A stretch of 64,000 nucleotides of DNA from Amorphoplanes friuliensis DSM 7358 (GTDB lineage Bacteria; Actinomycetota; Actinomycetes; Mycobacteriales; Micromonosporaceae), in contig NC_022657.1 in NCBI RefSeq assembly GCF_000494755.1, positions 7,718,001 through 7,782,000 on the forward strand, written 5' to 3'. A model generated the notes under the pieces. The model was not told where the DNA came from. It ran no database searches and was given only the letters and a program-made list of their open reading frames with translations. Positions 48,332 to 57,845 of this stretch are shown here, piece by piece. The stretch's first letter is position 1; every line of letters starts with the position of its first letter. A program made the translations under genes and the position numbers.

Positions 48332-49045
48332 ATGACAAACATCGCCCTGGTGACCGGGGCCAACAAGGGCATCGGCCGGGAGATCGCCGCAGGCCTGGTA
48401 GAACTCGGTACGACGGTGGTGATCGGCGCCCGCGACGAACAACGCGGTAAGGAAGCTGCGGCCGAGCTGGGCGTCGAGTCGGTCGTCCTGGACGTGACCG
48501 ACGCCGGCTCGGTGCGGGCCGCCGCCGGCCGGCTGACCGACCGGTTCGGGCGGCTCGACGTGCTGGTCAACAACGCCGGCATCTCGGGCGGATGGGAGCA
48601 GGCGCCGAGCACCGTCGATCCGGCGCTGGTCCGCGCGGTGTTCGACGTCAACTTCTTCGGCGTCCTGACCGTGACCAACGCGATGCTGCCCCTGCTGCGC
48701 CGCTCCCCCGCCGCGCGCATCGTCAACGTGTCCAGCAAAGGCGGGTCGCTGACGGCCCAGAGCGACCCGGACGACCCGCTGCACCGGAGCTCGCCCGTCA
48801 GCGCCGCCTACGTCCCGTCCAAGGCGGCCCTCAATTCCCTGACCGTCCAGTACGCCCGGGAGCTCAGCAGCGAAGGCATCCTGGTCAACCTGGCCTGCCC
48901 GGGTTTTGTGGCCACCGACCTGAACGGCTTCCGCGGTACCCGCACGACCGAACAGGGCGCCGCGATCGTCCTGCGGCTGGCCACCCTGGGCCCGGACGGC
49001 ACAACGGGCGGCTTCTACGACGACAACGGCCGCATCCCCTGGTGA
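48332..49045 (+). CDS. short-chain dehydrogenase/reductase
   Basis: A 237-residue classical SDR: cofactor motif TGANKGIG, structural NNAG, catalytic Ser in VNVSSKGG and YVPSK as the Tyr-Lys pair. The substrate is probably an aldehyde or ketone; NADP is likely from the ARDEQRG region. It ends exactly where the convergent GGDEF gene ends. The start at ATG 48332 lacks a good ribosome site. Confidence 0.9.
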   Translation: MTNIALVTGANKGIGREIAAGLVELGTTVVIGARDEQRGKEAAAELGVESVVLDVTDAGSVRAAAGRLTDRFGRLDVLVNNAGISGGWEQAPSTVDPALVRAVFDVNFFGVLTVTNAMLPLLRRSPAARIVNVSSKGGSLTAQSDPDDPLHRSSPVSAAYVPSKAALNSLTVQYARELSSEGILVNLACPGFVATDLNGFRGTRTTEQGAAIVLRLATLGPDGTTGGFYDDNGRIPW

Positions 49046-50467
49046 TCAGGCGAGGGCGAGGCTGAGGGCGCCGACCGACTTCGACTGCTTGGCGGTGTAC
49101 ATGGCGGCGTCGGCGTGGCCGAGCAGGTCGTCGGTGCTGCTCGCCGCGCCGGCGAAGGCCACACCGACGCTGACGCCGATGCGGACGCTCTCACCGGCCA
49201 CGACGATCGGCCGGGCGACCATGTCGCGGATGCGGGCGCAGACGGCGTCGACGGTGGCCCGCGGGTCGTCGTCGCGGCAGACGACGACAAACTCGTCACC
49301 GCCGAACCGGCTGACCAGGTCCTGGTCGCGGACACAGGCGCGGAGGCGGTCCGCGACCGCGACCAGCAGCTCGTCGCCGGCGGCGTGGCCGAGCCGGTCG
49401 TTGACCGCCTTGAAGCCGTCGAGGTCGCAGAAGAGCACGGCCACGCCGGGCCCGGTCAGGTCGGCTGTGAGCCGGTCCAGGCACGCAGCCCGGTTCGGCA
49501 GCCCGGTCAGCGCGTCGTGGGTGGCCATCCGCACGAGGGCCTGCTCGGCGCGGCGACGCTGGGTCGACAACCGCGACACGCGGACCATCACCAGCGGGAT
49601 CACCACGGCGGACCCGACGGCGATCAGCAACCCGTCCGTGGGCAGCCCGAAAACGACGCGGCCGCCACCGACCACGGGAATGAGCGCGGTCATCGTGCCC
49701 AGGAACGTCAGGCGGGCGACCGACAGATCATCGCGGGGCGGCGGGCCGGGCCGGGTGATGCGGGCCGCGGACGGGTGCAGGGCCGCACACCCGAGCAACG
49801 CGTACCCGGCCAGGAACGGCACGTTGGTCCAGTCGGCGCGGTCGCCCGTCACCGCGTCGATGGTCAGCGCGGCGGACAGGTTGCCGACCAGACCGGCGAC
49901 CTGCCCGAGGGACAGCATCCACATCGCCGGCAGCCGCTCCCCGGCCACCAGCGTCACCCGCAGCAACGCGCCGAGCGAGCCGGCCATGACGAGCACGTTG
50001 ACGAATAGCGCGGCCTGCCGGTCCACCGGAGCATCGGCGGCGGTCAGCTGCGGCAGCAGGACGGTGTCCCAGAGCAGGCCACCGAGGGCCAGCGCGATGA
50101 TCGCGGAGTCGATGACACCACCGATGTCCCGCCGGCCGCGCCGCACCACGACGACCATCGCCCCGGCGAGCAGCAGCAGGTTGGCCACGATGTAGAAGAG
50201 GTCAGCGACCGTACCGTCGCCGGTCACGCCCTGGAGGTAGTAGATCCACAACCAGGCGAGGTTGCCGACGTTGAAGGCCACCAGGCCGGCCAGCAACAGC
50301 CACCAGGGCGCGCGGGCGGTGACGGGGCTGCGGCGTACCCCGGCGACGACCGCGACCAGCGCGGCCAGGGTCACCAGCAGGAACGGGACCGTGCGCAGGT
50401 CGTACGGCACCGCCAGGTATCCCGCCACCAGGGCGAAGGACACCACGGCGTACCAGCGCAGGACCAT
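49046..50467 (-). CDS. multi-pass membrane GGDEF diguanylate cyclase
   Basis: A 473-residue protein with about eight to nine membrane helices (residues 5-300), followed by a GGDEF domain. The active site is SRFGGDEFVVV, with RDQD as an intact RxxD inhibitory site five residues upstream, so an active, feedback-inhibited cyclase is predicted. There is no EAL domain. ATG 50467 has GGGGA upstream. Confidence 0.9.
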   Translation of the reverse strand: MVLRWYAVVSFALVAGYLAVPYDLRTVPFLLVTLAALVAVVAGVRRSPVTARAPWWLLLAGLVAFNVGNLAWLWIYYLQGVTGDGTVADLFYIVANLLLLAGAMVVVVRRGRRDIGGVIDSAIIALALGGLLWDTVLLPQLTAADAPVDRQAALFVNVLVMAGSLGALLRVTLVAGERLPAMWMLSLGQVAGLVGNLSAALTIDAVTGDRADWTNVPFLAGYALLGCAALHPSAARITRPGPPPRDDLSVARLTFLGTMTALIPVVGGGRVVFGLPTDGLLIAVGSAVVIPLVMVRVSRLSTQRRRAEQALVRMATHDALTGLPNRAACLDRLTADLTGPGVAVLFCDLDGFKAVNDRLGHAAGDELLVAVADRLRACVRDQDLVSRFGGDEFVVVCRDDDPRATVDAVCARIRDMVARPIVVAGESVRIGVSVGVAFAGAASSTDDLLGHADAAMYTAKQSKSVGALSLALA

Positions 50468-50507
50468 GGTCCCCGCATCGGCCGGGGACCTGTGGTCATG
50501 AGCCTTT

Positions 50508-51998
50508 CTAGACGGCGCAGCCGCCGGTGGTCGCGGGCAGCGGCGCCGGGACGCCCAGCGTCGGCAGACCCAGGGACACCCCGGCTGTCCGCGGCGCGCG
50601 GCCGGCCTCGTGGGCGTCGCCCGCCCGCGTGCGGCGGTGGCTCAGCGGGGCGCGGTCGGCGTTGAGGTGGTGCGGGGCGGCGTACGTGATCTCGGTCTGC
50701 ACGAGGTCACCCGGCCGGATGCCGGTCAGGTCGCCGGTGGCGAAGTGGACGAGCCTGCCGTCCCGGGCGCGGCCGCTCATCCGGCCGGTCCGCTCGTCCT
50801 TGCGGCCCTCACCGGTGGCGACCAGGACCTCGACCGTACGCCCGATCTGCTTCTTGTTCTCCGCCCAGGTGATGTCCTCGAGCGTGGCGATCAACCGCTC
50901 GTACCGCTGCTGGACGACCTGCTTGGGCAGCTGCTCCTCCATCGTCGCGGCCGGGGTGCCCGGGCGCTTCGAATACTGGAACGTGAAGGCGGTGGAGAAG
51001 CGGGCCTGACGCACCACGTCGAGGGTGCGCTCGAAGTCGTCCTCGGTCTCGCCCGGGAAGCCCACGATGATGTCCGTGGTGATCGCGGCGTCCGGCATCG
51101 CGGCGCGGACCTTGTCGATGATCCCGAGGTACTTCTCCGAGCGGTAGCTGCGGCGCATCGCCTTGAGCACCTGGTCGGAGCCGGACTGCAGCGGCATGTG
51201 CAGCGAGTGGCAGACGTTCGGCGTCTCGGCCATCGCGGCGATCACGTCGTCGGTGAAGTCCTTCGGGTGCGGGCTGGTGAAACGCACCCGCTCCAGGCCC
51301 TCGACGTCACCGCAGGCCCGCAGCAGCTTGCCGAACGCGAGCCGGTCACCGAACTCGACACCGTAGGAGTTGACGTTCTGGCCCAGCAGGGTGACCTCGA
51401 GGACACCCTCGGCGACCAGCGCCTCGACCTCGGCGAGCACGTCACCGGGGCGGCGGTCCCTCTCCTTGCCGCGCAGCGCCGGCACGATGCAGAAGGTGCA
51501 CGTGTTGTTGCAGCCCACCGAGATCGACACCCAGCCGGCGTAGGTCGACTCGCGGCGGGTCGGCAGCGTGGACGGGAAGACCTCGAGCGACTCGAGGATC
51601 TCGACCTCGGCCTCCTGGTTGTGCCGGGCGCGGTCGAGCAGCGCCGGCAGCGAGCCGATGTTGTGCGTACCGAAGACGACATCGACCCAGGGCGCGCGCT
51701 TGACGATGTCGCCGCGGTCCTTCTGGGCCAGGCAGCCGCCGACGGCGATCTGCATGTCGGGGTTCTTCACCTTCGTCGGGCGCAGGCGGCCGAGGTTGCC
51801 GTAGAGGCGGTTGTCGGCGTTCTCGCGGACCGCGCACGTATTGAAGACCACGACGTCCGCCGCGTCCGCGTCGGCCGCGCGGACGTACCCCGCGCCCTCC
51901 ATCAGCCCGGAGATGCGCTCGCTGTCGTGCACGTTCATCTGGCAGCCGTACGTGCGCACGTCGTAGGTGCGGGAGGCGCCCTGTGTCTCGGTAGTCAT
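50508..51998 (-). CDS. miaB: tRNA-2-methylthio-N6-dimethylallyladenosine synthase
   Basis: A 496-residue radical SAM methylthiotransferase acting on i6A37 tRNA after MiaA. N-terminal cluster cysteines are in TYGCQMN, NTCAVREN and GGCLAQK. The radical SAM CxxxCxxC is CNNTCTFC; a C-terminal TRAM domain follows and then a variable Pro/Ala tail of about 45 residues. ATG 51998 is the start. Confidence 0.96.
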   Translation of the reverse strand: MTTETQGASRTYDVRTYGCQMNVHDSERISGLMEGAGYVRAADADAADVVVFNTCAVRENADNRLYGNLGRLRPTKVKNPDMQIAVGGCLAQKDRGDIVKRAPWVDVVFGTHNIGSLPALLDRARHNQEAEVEILESLEVFPSTLPTRRESTYAGWVSISVGCNNTCTFCIVPALRGKERDRRPGDVLAEVEALVAEGVLEVTLLGQNVNSYGVEFGDRLAFGKLLRACGDVEGLERVRFTSPHPKDFTDDVIAAMAETPNVCHSLHMPLQSGSDQVLKAMRRSYRSEKYLGIIDKVRAAMPDAAITTDIIVGFPGETEDDFERTLDVVRQARFSTAFTFQYSKRPGTPAATMEEQLPKQVVQQRYERLIATLEDITWAENKKQIGRTVEVLVATGEGRKDERTGRMSGRARDGRLVHFATGDLTGIRPGDLVQTEITYAAPHHLNADRAPLSHRRTRAGDAHEAGRAPRTAGVSLGLPTLGVPAPLPATTGGCAV

Positions 51999-52019
51999 GG
52001 CAATTGACCAGGGTAGTCC

Positions 52020-52523
52020 CTAGGCGGCTGCGGGTCGCTCCGGTGTCGGGACCGGTTTCCACCGCGAACGGCCACAGCCGGGGCCGAGGGCGCACGCCGG
52101 GTCGTCGCCGGTGCAGGGGCGCAGGTGGCGGCGCTCCGTACCGTCGTCGGTCTCGATCTCGTCGACGTGCACCGCCCGTAATGTCCCGTCGGGCTCGGCC
52201 AGCACGTACCGGGAAGGGTTGAGGGTGTCGTCGGGGAGCAGGAGCTCGGCGCCGAGCCGGACCGAGACGGCGCTGGCGATCGTCGCCTCCGCGAGGTCGG
52301 CCGGGGCGAGGTAACACTCGATCAGGGTCGGGAAATCGCCGTCGACGTGCCACACGTCACAGAGCACCGCTCCATCGACGGGGACGTCCAGTGTCGTCAC
52401 AGGAAGCTGCAACGCTCCCGACACCGCCGACCGGACAACTGCCTCATCGAGGCGTCCGGCGGCACACCAACTCCAAAGTCCGTCGCTCGGATCGGGGTCA
52501 GCCATACCGCTCATCGTGGACAT
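52020..52523 (-). CDS. hypothetical protein (167 aa)
   Basis: A soluble acidic protein of unknown function upstream of miaB on the same strand (21-bp gap). C-terminal cysteines occur in RPCTGDDPACALGPGCG. ATG 52523 has AGGGGA four bases upstream; later ATGs at 52514 and 52505 are possible. Co-transcription with miaB is likely. Confidence 0.65.
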   Translation of the reverse strand: MSTMSGMADPDPSDGLWSWCAAGRLDEAVVRSAVSGALQLPVTTLDVPVDGAVLCDVWHVDGDFPTLIECYLAPADLAEATIASAVSVRLGAELLLPDDTLNPSRYVLAEPDGTLRAVHVDEIETDDGTERRHLRPCTGDDPACALGPGCGRSRWKPVPTPERPAAA

Positions 52524-52644
52524 CACTTCCCCTTCGCACCTGCACAGTTACCGCTCCGTGACCAATCTCGGTGTGAACCGATACAACCGCGCCAATAGAG
52601 TGACCCCATCCGAGTGAACCCAACGACGGGACGGTGGTCCGACG

Positions 52645-53391
52645 GTGCCGACAAGCGAGCCTCTCATCGTTCTCGAGGGCGTCAACAAATACTTCGGCCC
52701 GCTGCACGTCCTGCAGGATGTCAGCCTGTCCGTCGACCGCGGCGAGGTGGTCGTCGTGATCGGACCTTCGGGATCGGGTAAGTCGACGCTGTGCCGGGCG
52801 ATCAACCGCCTCGAGCCGATCAACTCGGGCACGATCACGTTCGACGGGCAGGCGCTGCCGGCCGAGGGCAAGGCGCTGGCCAAACTGCGCAGCGAGGTCG
52901 GCATGGTCTTCCAGTCGTTCAACCTCTTCGCCCACAAGACCATCCTGCAGAACGTGATGCTGGGTCCGGTCAAGGTCCGGGGCGAGAAGGTGGCGGTCGT
53001 CCGTGAGCGCGCGATGAGCCTGCTCGACCGGGTCGGCATCGCCAGCCAGGCGGACAAGTTCCCCGCCCAGCTCTCCGGCGGCCAGCAGCAGCGTGTCGCC
53101 ATCGCCCGGGCGCTGGCCATGCAGCCCAAGGCGCTGCTCTTCGACGAGCCGACCAGCGCGCTCGACCCCGAGATGGTCGGCGAGGTCCTCGACGTCATGA
53201 CGGCCCTGGCCCGCGAGGGCATGACGATGGTCGTCGTCACCCATGAGATGGGTTTTGCCCGACACGCCGCCAACCGGGTGGTCTTCATGGCCGACGGTCA
53301 GCTGGTCGAGTCGGCGCCCCCCGTCGAGTTCTTCGAGAACCCCAAGAGCGAGCGCGCCAGGGACTTCCTCTCCAAGATCCTCACTCACTGA
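52645..53391 (+). CDS. gluA: glutamate ABC transporter, ATP-binding protein
   Basis: A 248-residue polar amino-acid ABC ATPase. Walker A GPSGSGKST, Q-loop VFQSFNLF, signature LSGGQQQR, Walker B ALLFDEPTSALDPE and H-loop VVVTHEMG are complete. The gene order gluA-B-C-D matches the glutamate system of Corynebacterium. GTG 52645 is the start. Confidence 0.93.
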   Translation: MPTSEPLIVLEGVNKYFGPLHVLQDVSLSVDRGEVVVVIGPSGSGKSTLCRAINRLEPINSGTITFDGQALPAEGKALAKLRSEVGMVFQSFNLFAHKTILQNVMLGPVKVRGEKVAVVRERAMSLLDRVGIASQADKFPAQLSGGQQQRVAIARALAMQPKALLFDEPTSALDPEMVGEVLDVMTALAREGMTMVVVTHEMGFARHAANRVVFMADGQLVESAPPVEFFENPKSERARDFLSKILTH

Positions 53392-53473
53392 CTGTCCACT
53401 CCGGATACCTCGGAACCGGCATCCGACAGTTCACTTGAAGCTTTTGCAGTGCACGCGCAGGTTCAGAATGTTT

Positions 53474-53504
53474 GCAGTTTCCAGCAGTACGCAGTTTCCA
53501 GCAG
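53474..53504 (+). repeat. direct repeat in the gluB leader
   Basis: GCAGTTTCCAGCAG occurs twice with a 17-bp period (53474-53487 and 53491-53504), immediately before the gluB ribosome site. Its meaning is unknown; regulatory pairing or a duplication are both possible. Confidence 0.6.
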
Positions 53505-53517
53505 GAGGAGCAGGACG

Positions 53518-54375
53518 ATGCGCATCACCCGTATGACGGCAGTAGCCGGAGCGTTCGCCCTGGCGATGGCCGCGGCAGCATGTGGCGGCGGCGACGACAG
53601 CGGTTCGGATTCCGGCGCCAAGGGCATCGTCGGCAAGGCGACCAGCGACAAGAAGCTGGTCGTGGGTGTGAAGGCCGACCAGCCCGGCCTCGGCCTGCAG
53701 ACCGGTGGCACCTACACCGGCTTCGACATCGAGATCGCGAAGATCATCGCGAAGGGCCTCGGCGTGCCCGAGACCGGCATCGAATACAAGACGACCGTGT
53801 CGGCCAACCGTGAGCCGTTCATCCAGCAGGGTCAGGTCGACCTGGTCGTGGCGACCTACACGATCAACGACGAGCGCAAGAAGGTCGTCAACTTCGGCGG
53901 CCCGTACTACATCGCCGGCCAGGACCTGCTCGTCCCGACCGCCTCGACGATCACCGGCCCCGAGTCGCTCGCCGGCAAGAAGGTCTGTTCCGTCTCCGGT
54001 TCCACGCCGGCCAAGCGGATCCAGACCGACTACAAGGACGCGAAGCTCCAGCAGTTCGACTCGTACTCCAAGTGCGTGACGGCGCTGGCGGGTGGACAGG
54101 TCGACGCGGTCACCACCGACGACATCATCCTCGCCGGGTACGCCTCGCAGGACCAGTACGCCGGCAAGTTCAAGGTCGTCGGCAAGAAGTTCAGCGAGGA
54201 GCCGTACGGCATCGGCCTGAAGAAGGACGACTCCGAGGGCTGCAACAAGATCAACGAGATCCTGAAGGCCTCGGCGACCGACGGTTCGTACAAGGCCGCG
54301 TGGGACAACACGCTCGGCAAGAGCGGCACGGCGGCGCCGGAGCTCGACGTCACCAAGCTCACCAACTGCAGCTGA
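53518..54375 (+). CDS. gluB: glutamate-binding lipoprotein
   Basis: A 285-residue substrate-binding protein of the polar amino-acid family. The signal peptide ends in AAAC (lipobox cysteine about residue 22) before GGGDDSG; the binding core includes TGFDIEIAK and VATYTIND. ATG 53518 has GGAGGAG nearby. It is the first gene after gluA, with 126 bp between. Confidence 0.93.
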   Translation: MRITRMTAVAGAFALAMAAAACGGGDDSGSDSGAKGIVGKATSDKKLVVGVKADQPGLGLQTGGTYTGFDIEIAKIIAKGLGVPETGIEYKTTVSANREPFIQQGQVDLVVATYTINDERKKVVNFGGPYYIAGQDLLVPTASTITGPESLAGKKVCSVSGSTPAKRIQTDYKDAKLQQFDSYSKCVTALAGGQVDAVTTDDIILAGYASQDQYAGKFKVVGKKFSEEPYGIGLKKDDSEGCNKINEILKASATDGSYKAAWDNTLGKSGTAAPELDVTKLTNCS

Positions 54376-54388
54376 TCCACCGATAGGC

Positions 54389-54419
54389 GGGCGGGGCCGG
54401 CGACAAGCCGGCCCCGCCC
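54389..54419 (+). terminator. hairpin between gluB and gluC
   Basis: GGGCGGGGCCGGC / GCCGGCCCCGCCC is a perfect 13-bp stem with a five-base loop. It is followed by no T run, so it more likely stabilises gluB mRNA or partly attenuates downstream transcription. That would give the usual excess of binding protein over permease. Confidence 0.65.
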
Positions 54420-54455
54420 GGTCGTTCCCTGCCGCAGCGCGAGGAAGCGAGGACG

Positions 54456-55130
54456 ATGGACGTCTTCTCCGATCCCACCAACATCGACGTGTACGTGACG
54501 GGGTTCCTCTGGATCCTGAAACTGACCGCGGCGGGCACCGTCGGTGCCCTCGTGCTCGGCGTCCTGCTCGCCGCGATGCGGGTGTCACCGGTCCCCGTGC
54601 TGCGTCTTGTCGGCACGACCTGGGTCAACACGTTCCGGAACACCCCACTGACACTGATCGTGTTCTTCTGCTACTTCGGTCTGTTCTCGACGCTCGGCGT
54701 CACCCTGTCGGACGACATCGACACGAACAACTACTGGCTCGGTGTGGTCGGCCTGTCGGTCTACACGGCCGCGTTCGTGTGCGAGGCGATCCGCTCGGGC
54801 ATCAACACCGTCCCGGCCGGTCAGGCCGAGGCGGCGCGGGCGATCGGCATGTCGTTCTTCCAGACCCTCACGATGATCATCCTGCCGCAGGCGGGCCGGG
54901 CGGTGATCGCGCCGCTGGGCAGCATCTTCATCGCCCTGGCCAAGAACGCCACGATCGTCGGCACGATCGGCCTGATGGAGTCCTCGAACGCGATGAAGGA
55001 ACTCATCAACGCCAACGGTGACGCGGTCATCCCGATCTTCCTGGTCTTCGCCGGGACGTTCGCGCTCGTCCTGATCCCGACCGGTTACGGCTTCGGCTGG
55101 CTGGCCAACCGCCTGGCGGTGAAACGATGA
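54456..55130 (+). CDS. gluC: glutamate ABC transporter permease
   Basis: A 224-residue inner-membrane permease with the HisM/GlnP fold; about five helices. The EAA loop is EAARAIGMSFFQTLTMIILPQA. ATG 54456 follows GCGAGGAAG. It overlaps gluD as ATGA. Confidence 0.93.
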   Translation: MDVFSDPTNIDVYVTGFLWILKLTAAGTVGALVLGVLLAAMRVSPVPVLRLVGTTWVNTFRNTPLTLIVFFCYFGLFSTLGVTLSDDIDTNNYWLGVVGLSVYTAAFVCEAIRSGINTVPAGQAEAARAIGMSFFQTLTMIILPQAGRAVIAPLGSIFIALAKNATIVGTIGLMESSNAMKELINANGDAVIPIFLVFAGTFALVLIPTGYGFGWLANRLAVKR

Positions 55131-56005
55131 GCGCCGACGCCGTCCTCTACGACCACCCGGGTCCCCGCGCGAAGATCCGCAACACGATCCTGACCGTCGT
55201 CTTCGGCCTCGGTCTGCTCGCGCTGGTCTACTGGATCTACCGCAAGTTCGACGAGAAGGGCCAGTGGGCGGCGGCGCTGTGGAAGCCGTTCACCGAGTCG
55301 TCGACCTGGACGGACTACATCCTCCCGGGTCTGTGGGCGACCCTGAGCGCGGCCGCCGTCGCGATGGTCCTCTCGCTGATCTTCGGCATCGTCTTCTCGG
55401 TCGGGCGCCTCTCCGAACACTGGTGGCTCAGCGTGCCGAGCGGCATCATCGTGGAGTTCTTCCGCGCCGTGCCGCTGCTGCTGCTGATGTTCTTCATCTT
55501 CTACGGCGTCCCGTTCATCACCGAGGCGCCGATGGACCCGTTCTGGGCCGTGGTCATCGGGCTCACGCTCTACAACGGCTCGGTCCTGGCCGAGGCCTTC
55601 CGCGCCGGCATCAAGTCGGTCCCGCGCGGGCAGAGCGAGGCGGCGTACGCCATCGGCATGCGCAAGAGCCTGGTCATGCGCGAGATCCTCGTGCCGCAGG
55701 CCGCCCGGGCGATGCTTCCCGTCATCGTCAGCCAGCTGGTCGTCCTGGTGAAGGACACCGCGCTGGGCTACATCATCGGCTACTCCGAGCTGCTCCAGGA
55801 CGGCGTCAACACCCTGGCGGCGAACTTCGGCAACATCGTGGCCGCGGCGATCGTGGCGGCGATCATCTACATCGCGGTGAACGCGTCACTGACGGCCTTC
55901 GCGGGCTGGCTCGAACGCCGCACCCGGCGCCAGGGCAAAGCCCCGAAGAACTCCGGTCCGCGTCCGGCCGCGACTGTGGAAACCGGCGAGGCGGTCGGCG
56001 CGTAG
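55127..56005 (+). CDS. gluD: glutamate ABC transporter permease
   Basis: A 292-residue second permease; EAA motif EAAYAIGMRKSLVMREILVPQA. An N-terminal helix plus the five-helix core; the C-terminal tail (RRTRRQGKAPKNSG) is basic and cytoplasmic. It starts in the gluC stop. Confidence 0.93.
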   Translation: MSADAVLYDHPGPRAKIRNTILTVVFGLGLLALVYWIYRKFDEKGQWAAALWKPFTESSTWTDYILPGLWATLSAAAVAMVLSLIFGIVFSVGRLSEHWWLSVPSGIIVEFFRAVPLLLLMFFIFYGVPFITEAPMDPFWAVVIGLTLYNGSVLAEAFRAGIKSVPRGQSEAAYAIGMRKSLVMREILVPQAARAMLPVIVSQLVVLVKDTALGYIIGYSELLQDGVNTLAANFGNIVAAAIVAAIIYIAVNASLTAFAGWLERRTRRQGKAPKNSGPRPAATVETGEAVGA

Positions 56006-56017
56006 GTTTTTCGGAAC

Positions 56018-56051
56018 TGCGCCCGGTGCCTCTCGGCACCGGGCGCATTTT
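56018..56051. terminator. bidirectional terminator between gluD and the tautomerase gene
   Basis: TGCGCCCGGTGCC / GGCACCGGGCGCA is a perfect 13-bp stem with a TCTC loop, then TTTTC on the + strand. It lies between convergent genes; the opposite strand has TTCCGAAAAA. Confidence 0.85.
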
Positions 56052-56257
56052 CAGTTTCCGCTGAGCTTCGCGAGAGTCAGCACCTCGCCGCGGATCCCCC
56101 AGCCGCCGTCGACCACCTCGTCGACCAGGACCATGGTGTTGTCGCGGACGTCGTCGCCGAAGGTCTCCGCGTACAGGTCGGTGACTTTGTGCACGAGGGT
56201 CTCCTTCTGCTCGGGCGTGAGCAGACCGGCGGGAACCTTGAGGTTGGCGAATGGCAT
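56051..56257 (-). CDS. 4-oxalocrotonate tautomerase-family protein
   Basis: A 68-residue tautomerase. The N-terminal Met is followed directly by the catalytic Pro (MPFANLKVPAGLL), a GGAGA ribosome site precedes ATG 56257, and the dimer contact strand MVLVDEVVDGGWGIRG is present. A longer reading frame upstream would lose the N-terminal Pro and is rejected. The substrate is unknown. Confidence 0.85.
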   Translation of the reverse strand: MPFANLKVPAGLLTPEQKETLVHKVTDLYAETFGDDVRDNTMVLVDEVVDGGWGIRGEVLTLAKLSGN

Positions 56258-56383
56258 GGCGTTCTCCTTCATTTGGTGGCTGCACCCCGACAGTGGCCTG
56301 CTCGTCCCGGCTGATCCAGGAGCCGCTCACCCGGGGGACGCCATCCCCTGCCTCCGGCCGCCGGCGTCAGCGACACTGGCAGC

Positions 56384-57208
56384 ATGAACCTGGCTGAGCT
56401 GGGCGCCTTCCTCCAGACGCGCCGCGCCCGGACCACCCCTGCGGAGGTCGGCCTGCCCACCGGCCCTCGCCGCCGGGTCCCCGGCCTGCGCCGCGACGAG
56501 GTCGCCCACCTCGCCGGCGCCTCGGTCGACTACTACATCGAGCTCGAACGCGGCCGCGGCGCCCAGCCGTCCCCGCAGATGCTGGCGGCACTCGCCCGAG
56601 CACTGCGCCTGGACACCGACGAACGCGACCACCTGTTCCGCCTCGCCGGCCGGGCAACACCGGGCGGCGTCAGCTCCCACGTCCAGCCGGCGATGCTGAC
56701 GCTGCTCGACCGCCTCGACACCACACCGGCGCAGATCCTCACCGACCTGCACGAAACGGTGGTGCAGAACAGGCTCGCCGTTGCGCTGCTCGGGCCGGCG
56801 CAGGGCAGCTTCCTCCACCGCTGGTTCACCGACCCCGCGAGCCGCCTGATCTATCCCCCGGCGGACCACCCGCACCATTCGAAGGTGCTGGTCTCCGACC
56901 TGCGCGCGGCGGTCGCCCGCAGAAACCACGACACGACCGCCCGCACCATGGTGACCGAATTACTGCGCTCGAGTGACGAATTCGCCGCGCTGTGGAAAAC
57001 GGGTGATGTGGCGGTGCGCCGCGGTGAACGCAAACGCATCAACCATCCGTCACTCGGCATCATCGACATCAACTGCCAGAACCTGTTCAGCGAAGACGGC
57101 CATCAACGCCTCCAATTCTTCACAGCCCCGATCGGCGGCGACGCAGTCGAACAACTCCGCCTACTGTCGGTGATAGGCACGCAGAGTCTTTCGGAGGTCG
57201 ACCGATGA
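56384..57208 (+). CDS. XRE-type regulator with MmyB-like ligand domain
   Basis: A 274-residue regulator. The helix-turn-helix is VPGLRRDEVAHLAGASVDYYIELERGR (in pieces, residues about 30-60), followed by an MmyB-like domain (DPASRLIYPPADHPHHSKVL). MmyB-type regulators bind small lipids or act on neighbouring enzymes; the divergent tautomerase 126 bp away is a plausible target. ATG 56384 is the start. Confidence 0.9.
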   Translation: MNLAELGAFLQTRRARTTPAEVGLPTGPRRRVPGLRRDEVAHLAGASVDYYIELERGRGAQPSPQMLAALARALRLDTDERDHLFRLAGRATPGGVSSHVQPAMLTLLDRLDTTPAQILTDLHETVVQNRLAVALLGPAQGSFLHRWFTDPASRLIYPPADHPHHSKVLVSDLRAAVARRNHDTTARTMVTELLRSSDEFAALWKTGDVAVRRGERKRINHPSLGIIDINCQNLFSEDGHQRLQFFTAPIGGDAVEQLRLLSVIGTQSLSEVDR

Positions 57209-57623
57209 GAGGTTTCCATCGTCTTTGGCCGAGTGGGCTCAGCGATTTGCCACCGAACGCCATTGATTCCGCGGCGGCCCCAGGTCTCCGGGCCTGCCCG
57301 TTCGGACATTCATCAACGACAACACGATCCGGACCGTGCCGCCCTGGTCGTCGACCGAACGCCACCGTTACCCACACTGACCGGGGTGCTCGAAGCCGTG
57401 CCGGCCGCACAGGTGCTGGTCGACCTCGAGGCGTGGGCGAGCCGCCGCAAAGACAACCTGTCCCTCAGCCTGCGCGAAGCCCCGACCGCAAACGGGTCAA
57501 CCGTTGAGACCCGGGCGCGCCCCGCTCGCGCGAACCACCGATCTTGAACATGCGCGAGGCCCCGAGCAGGTGAGGGAGACCGCGATCAATGCACACCGGT
57601 CCCTCAACCACGCCGTCCCCAGG

Positions 57624-57773
57624 CCCAACTTCCGTGAAGTTGGGCCTTGAGACCGCTCGAACCACCCACGGCGAGCAAGCGCAAAGCACCGGGCAGGGCC
57701 AGATAGACCGCGATGAAAGACCACAGACACTCAACCACCCGCACCCCGACACCCGACTTCCGTGAAGTTGGGC
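57624..57773. repeat. palindrome array 4 (2 copies)
   Basis: Cores at 57627 (AACTTC-CGT-GAAGTT) and 57755 (GACTTC-CGT-GAAGTT) lie 128 bp apart, close to three 42-bp steps plus two. This is the fourth convergent gap carrying the element. Confidence 0.8.
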
Positions 57774-57845
57774 TTTCAATGCCCACCCGGCCGGCTCGCA
57801 CGGAGCACAAATCTTCAGCGTGCGCGAAGCCCTGACCGGAGTGGG

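Noticed and set aside
57233..57547. Gene of about 100 codons after the XRE regulator
   Set aside because: Protein-like stretches occur in two different frames with no common start, so a decayed fragment is likelier than a gene.
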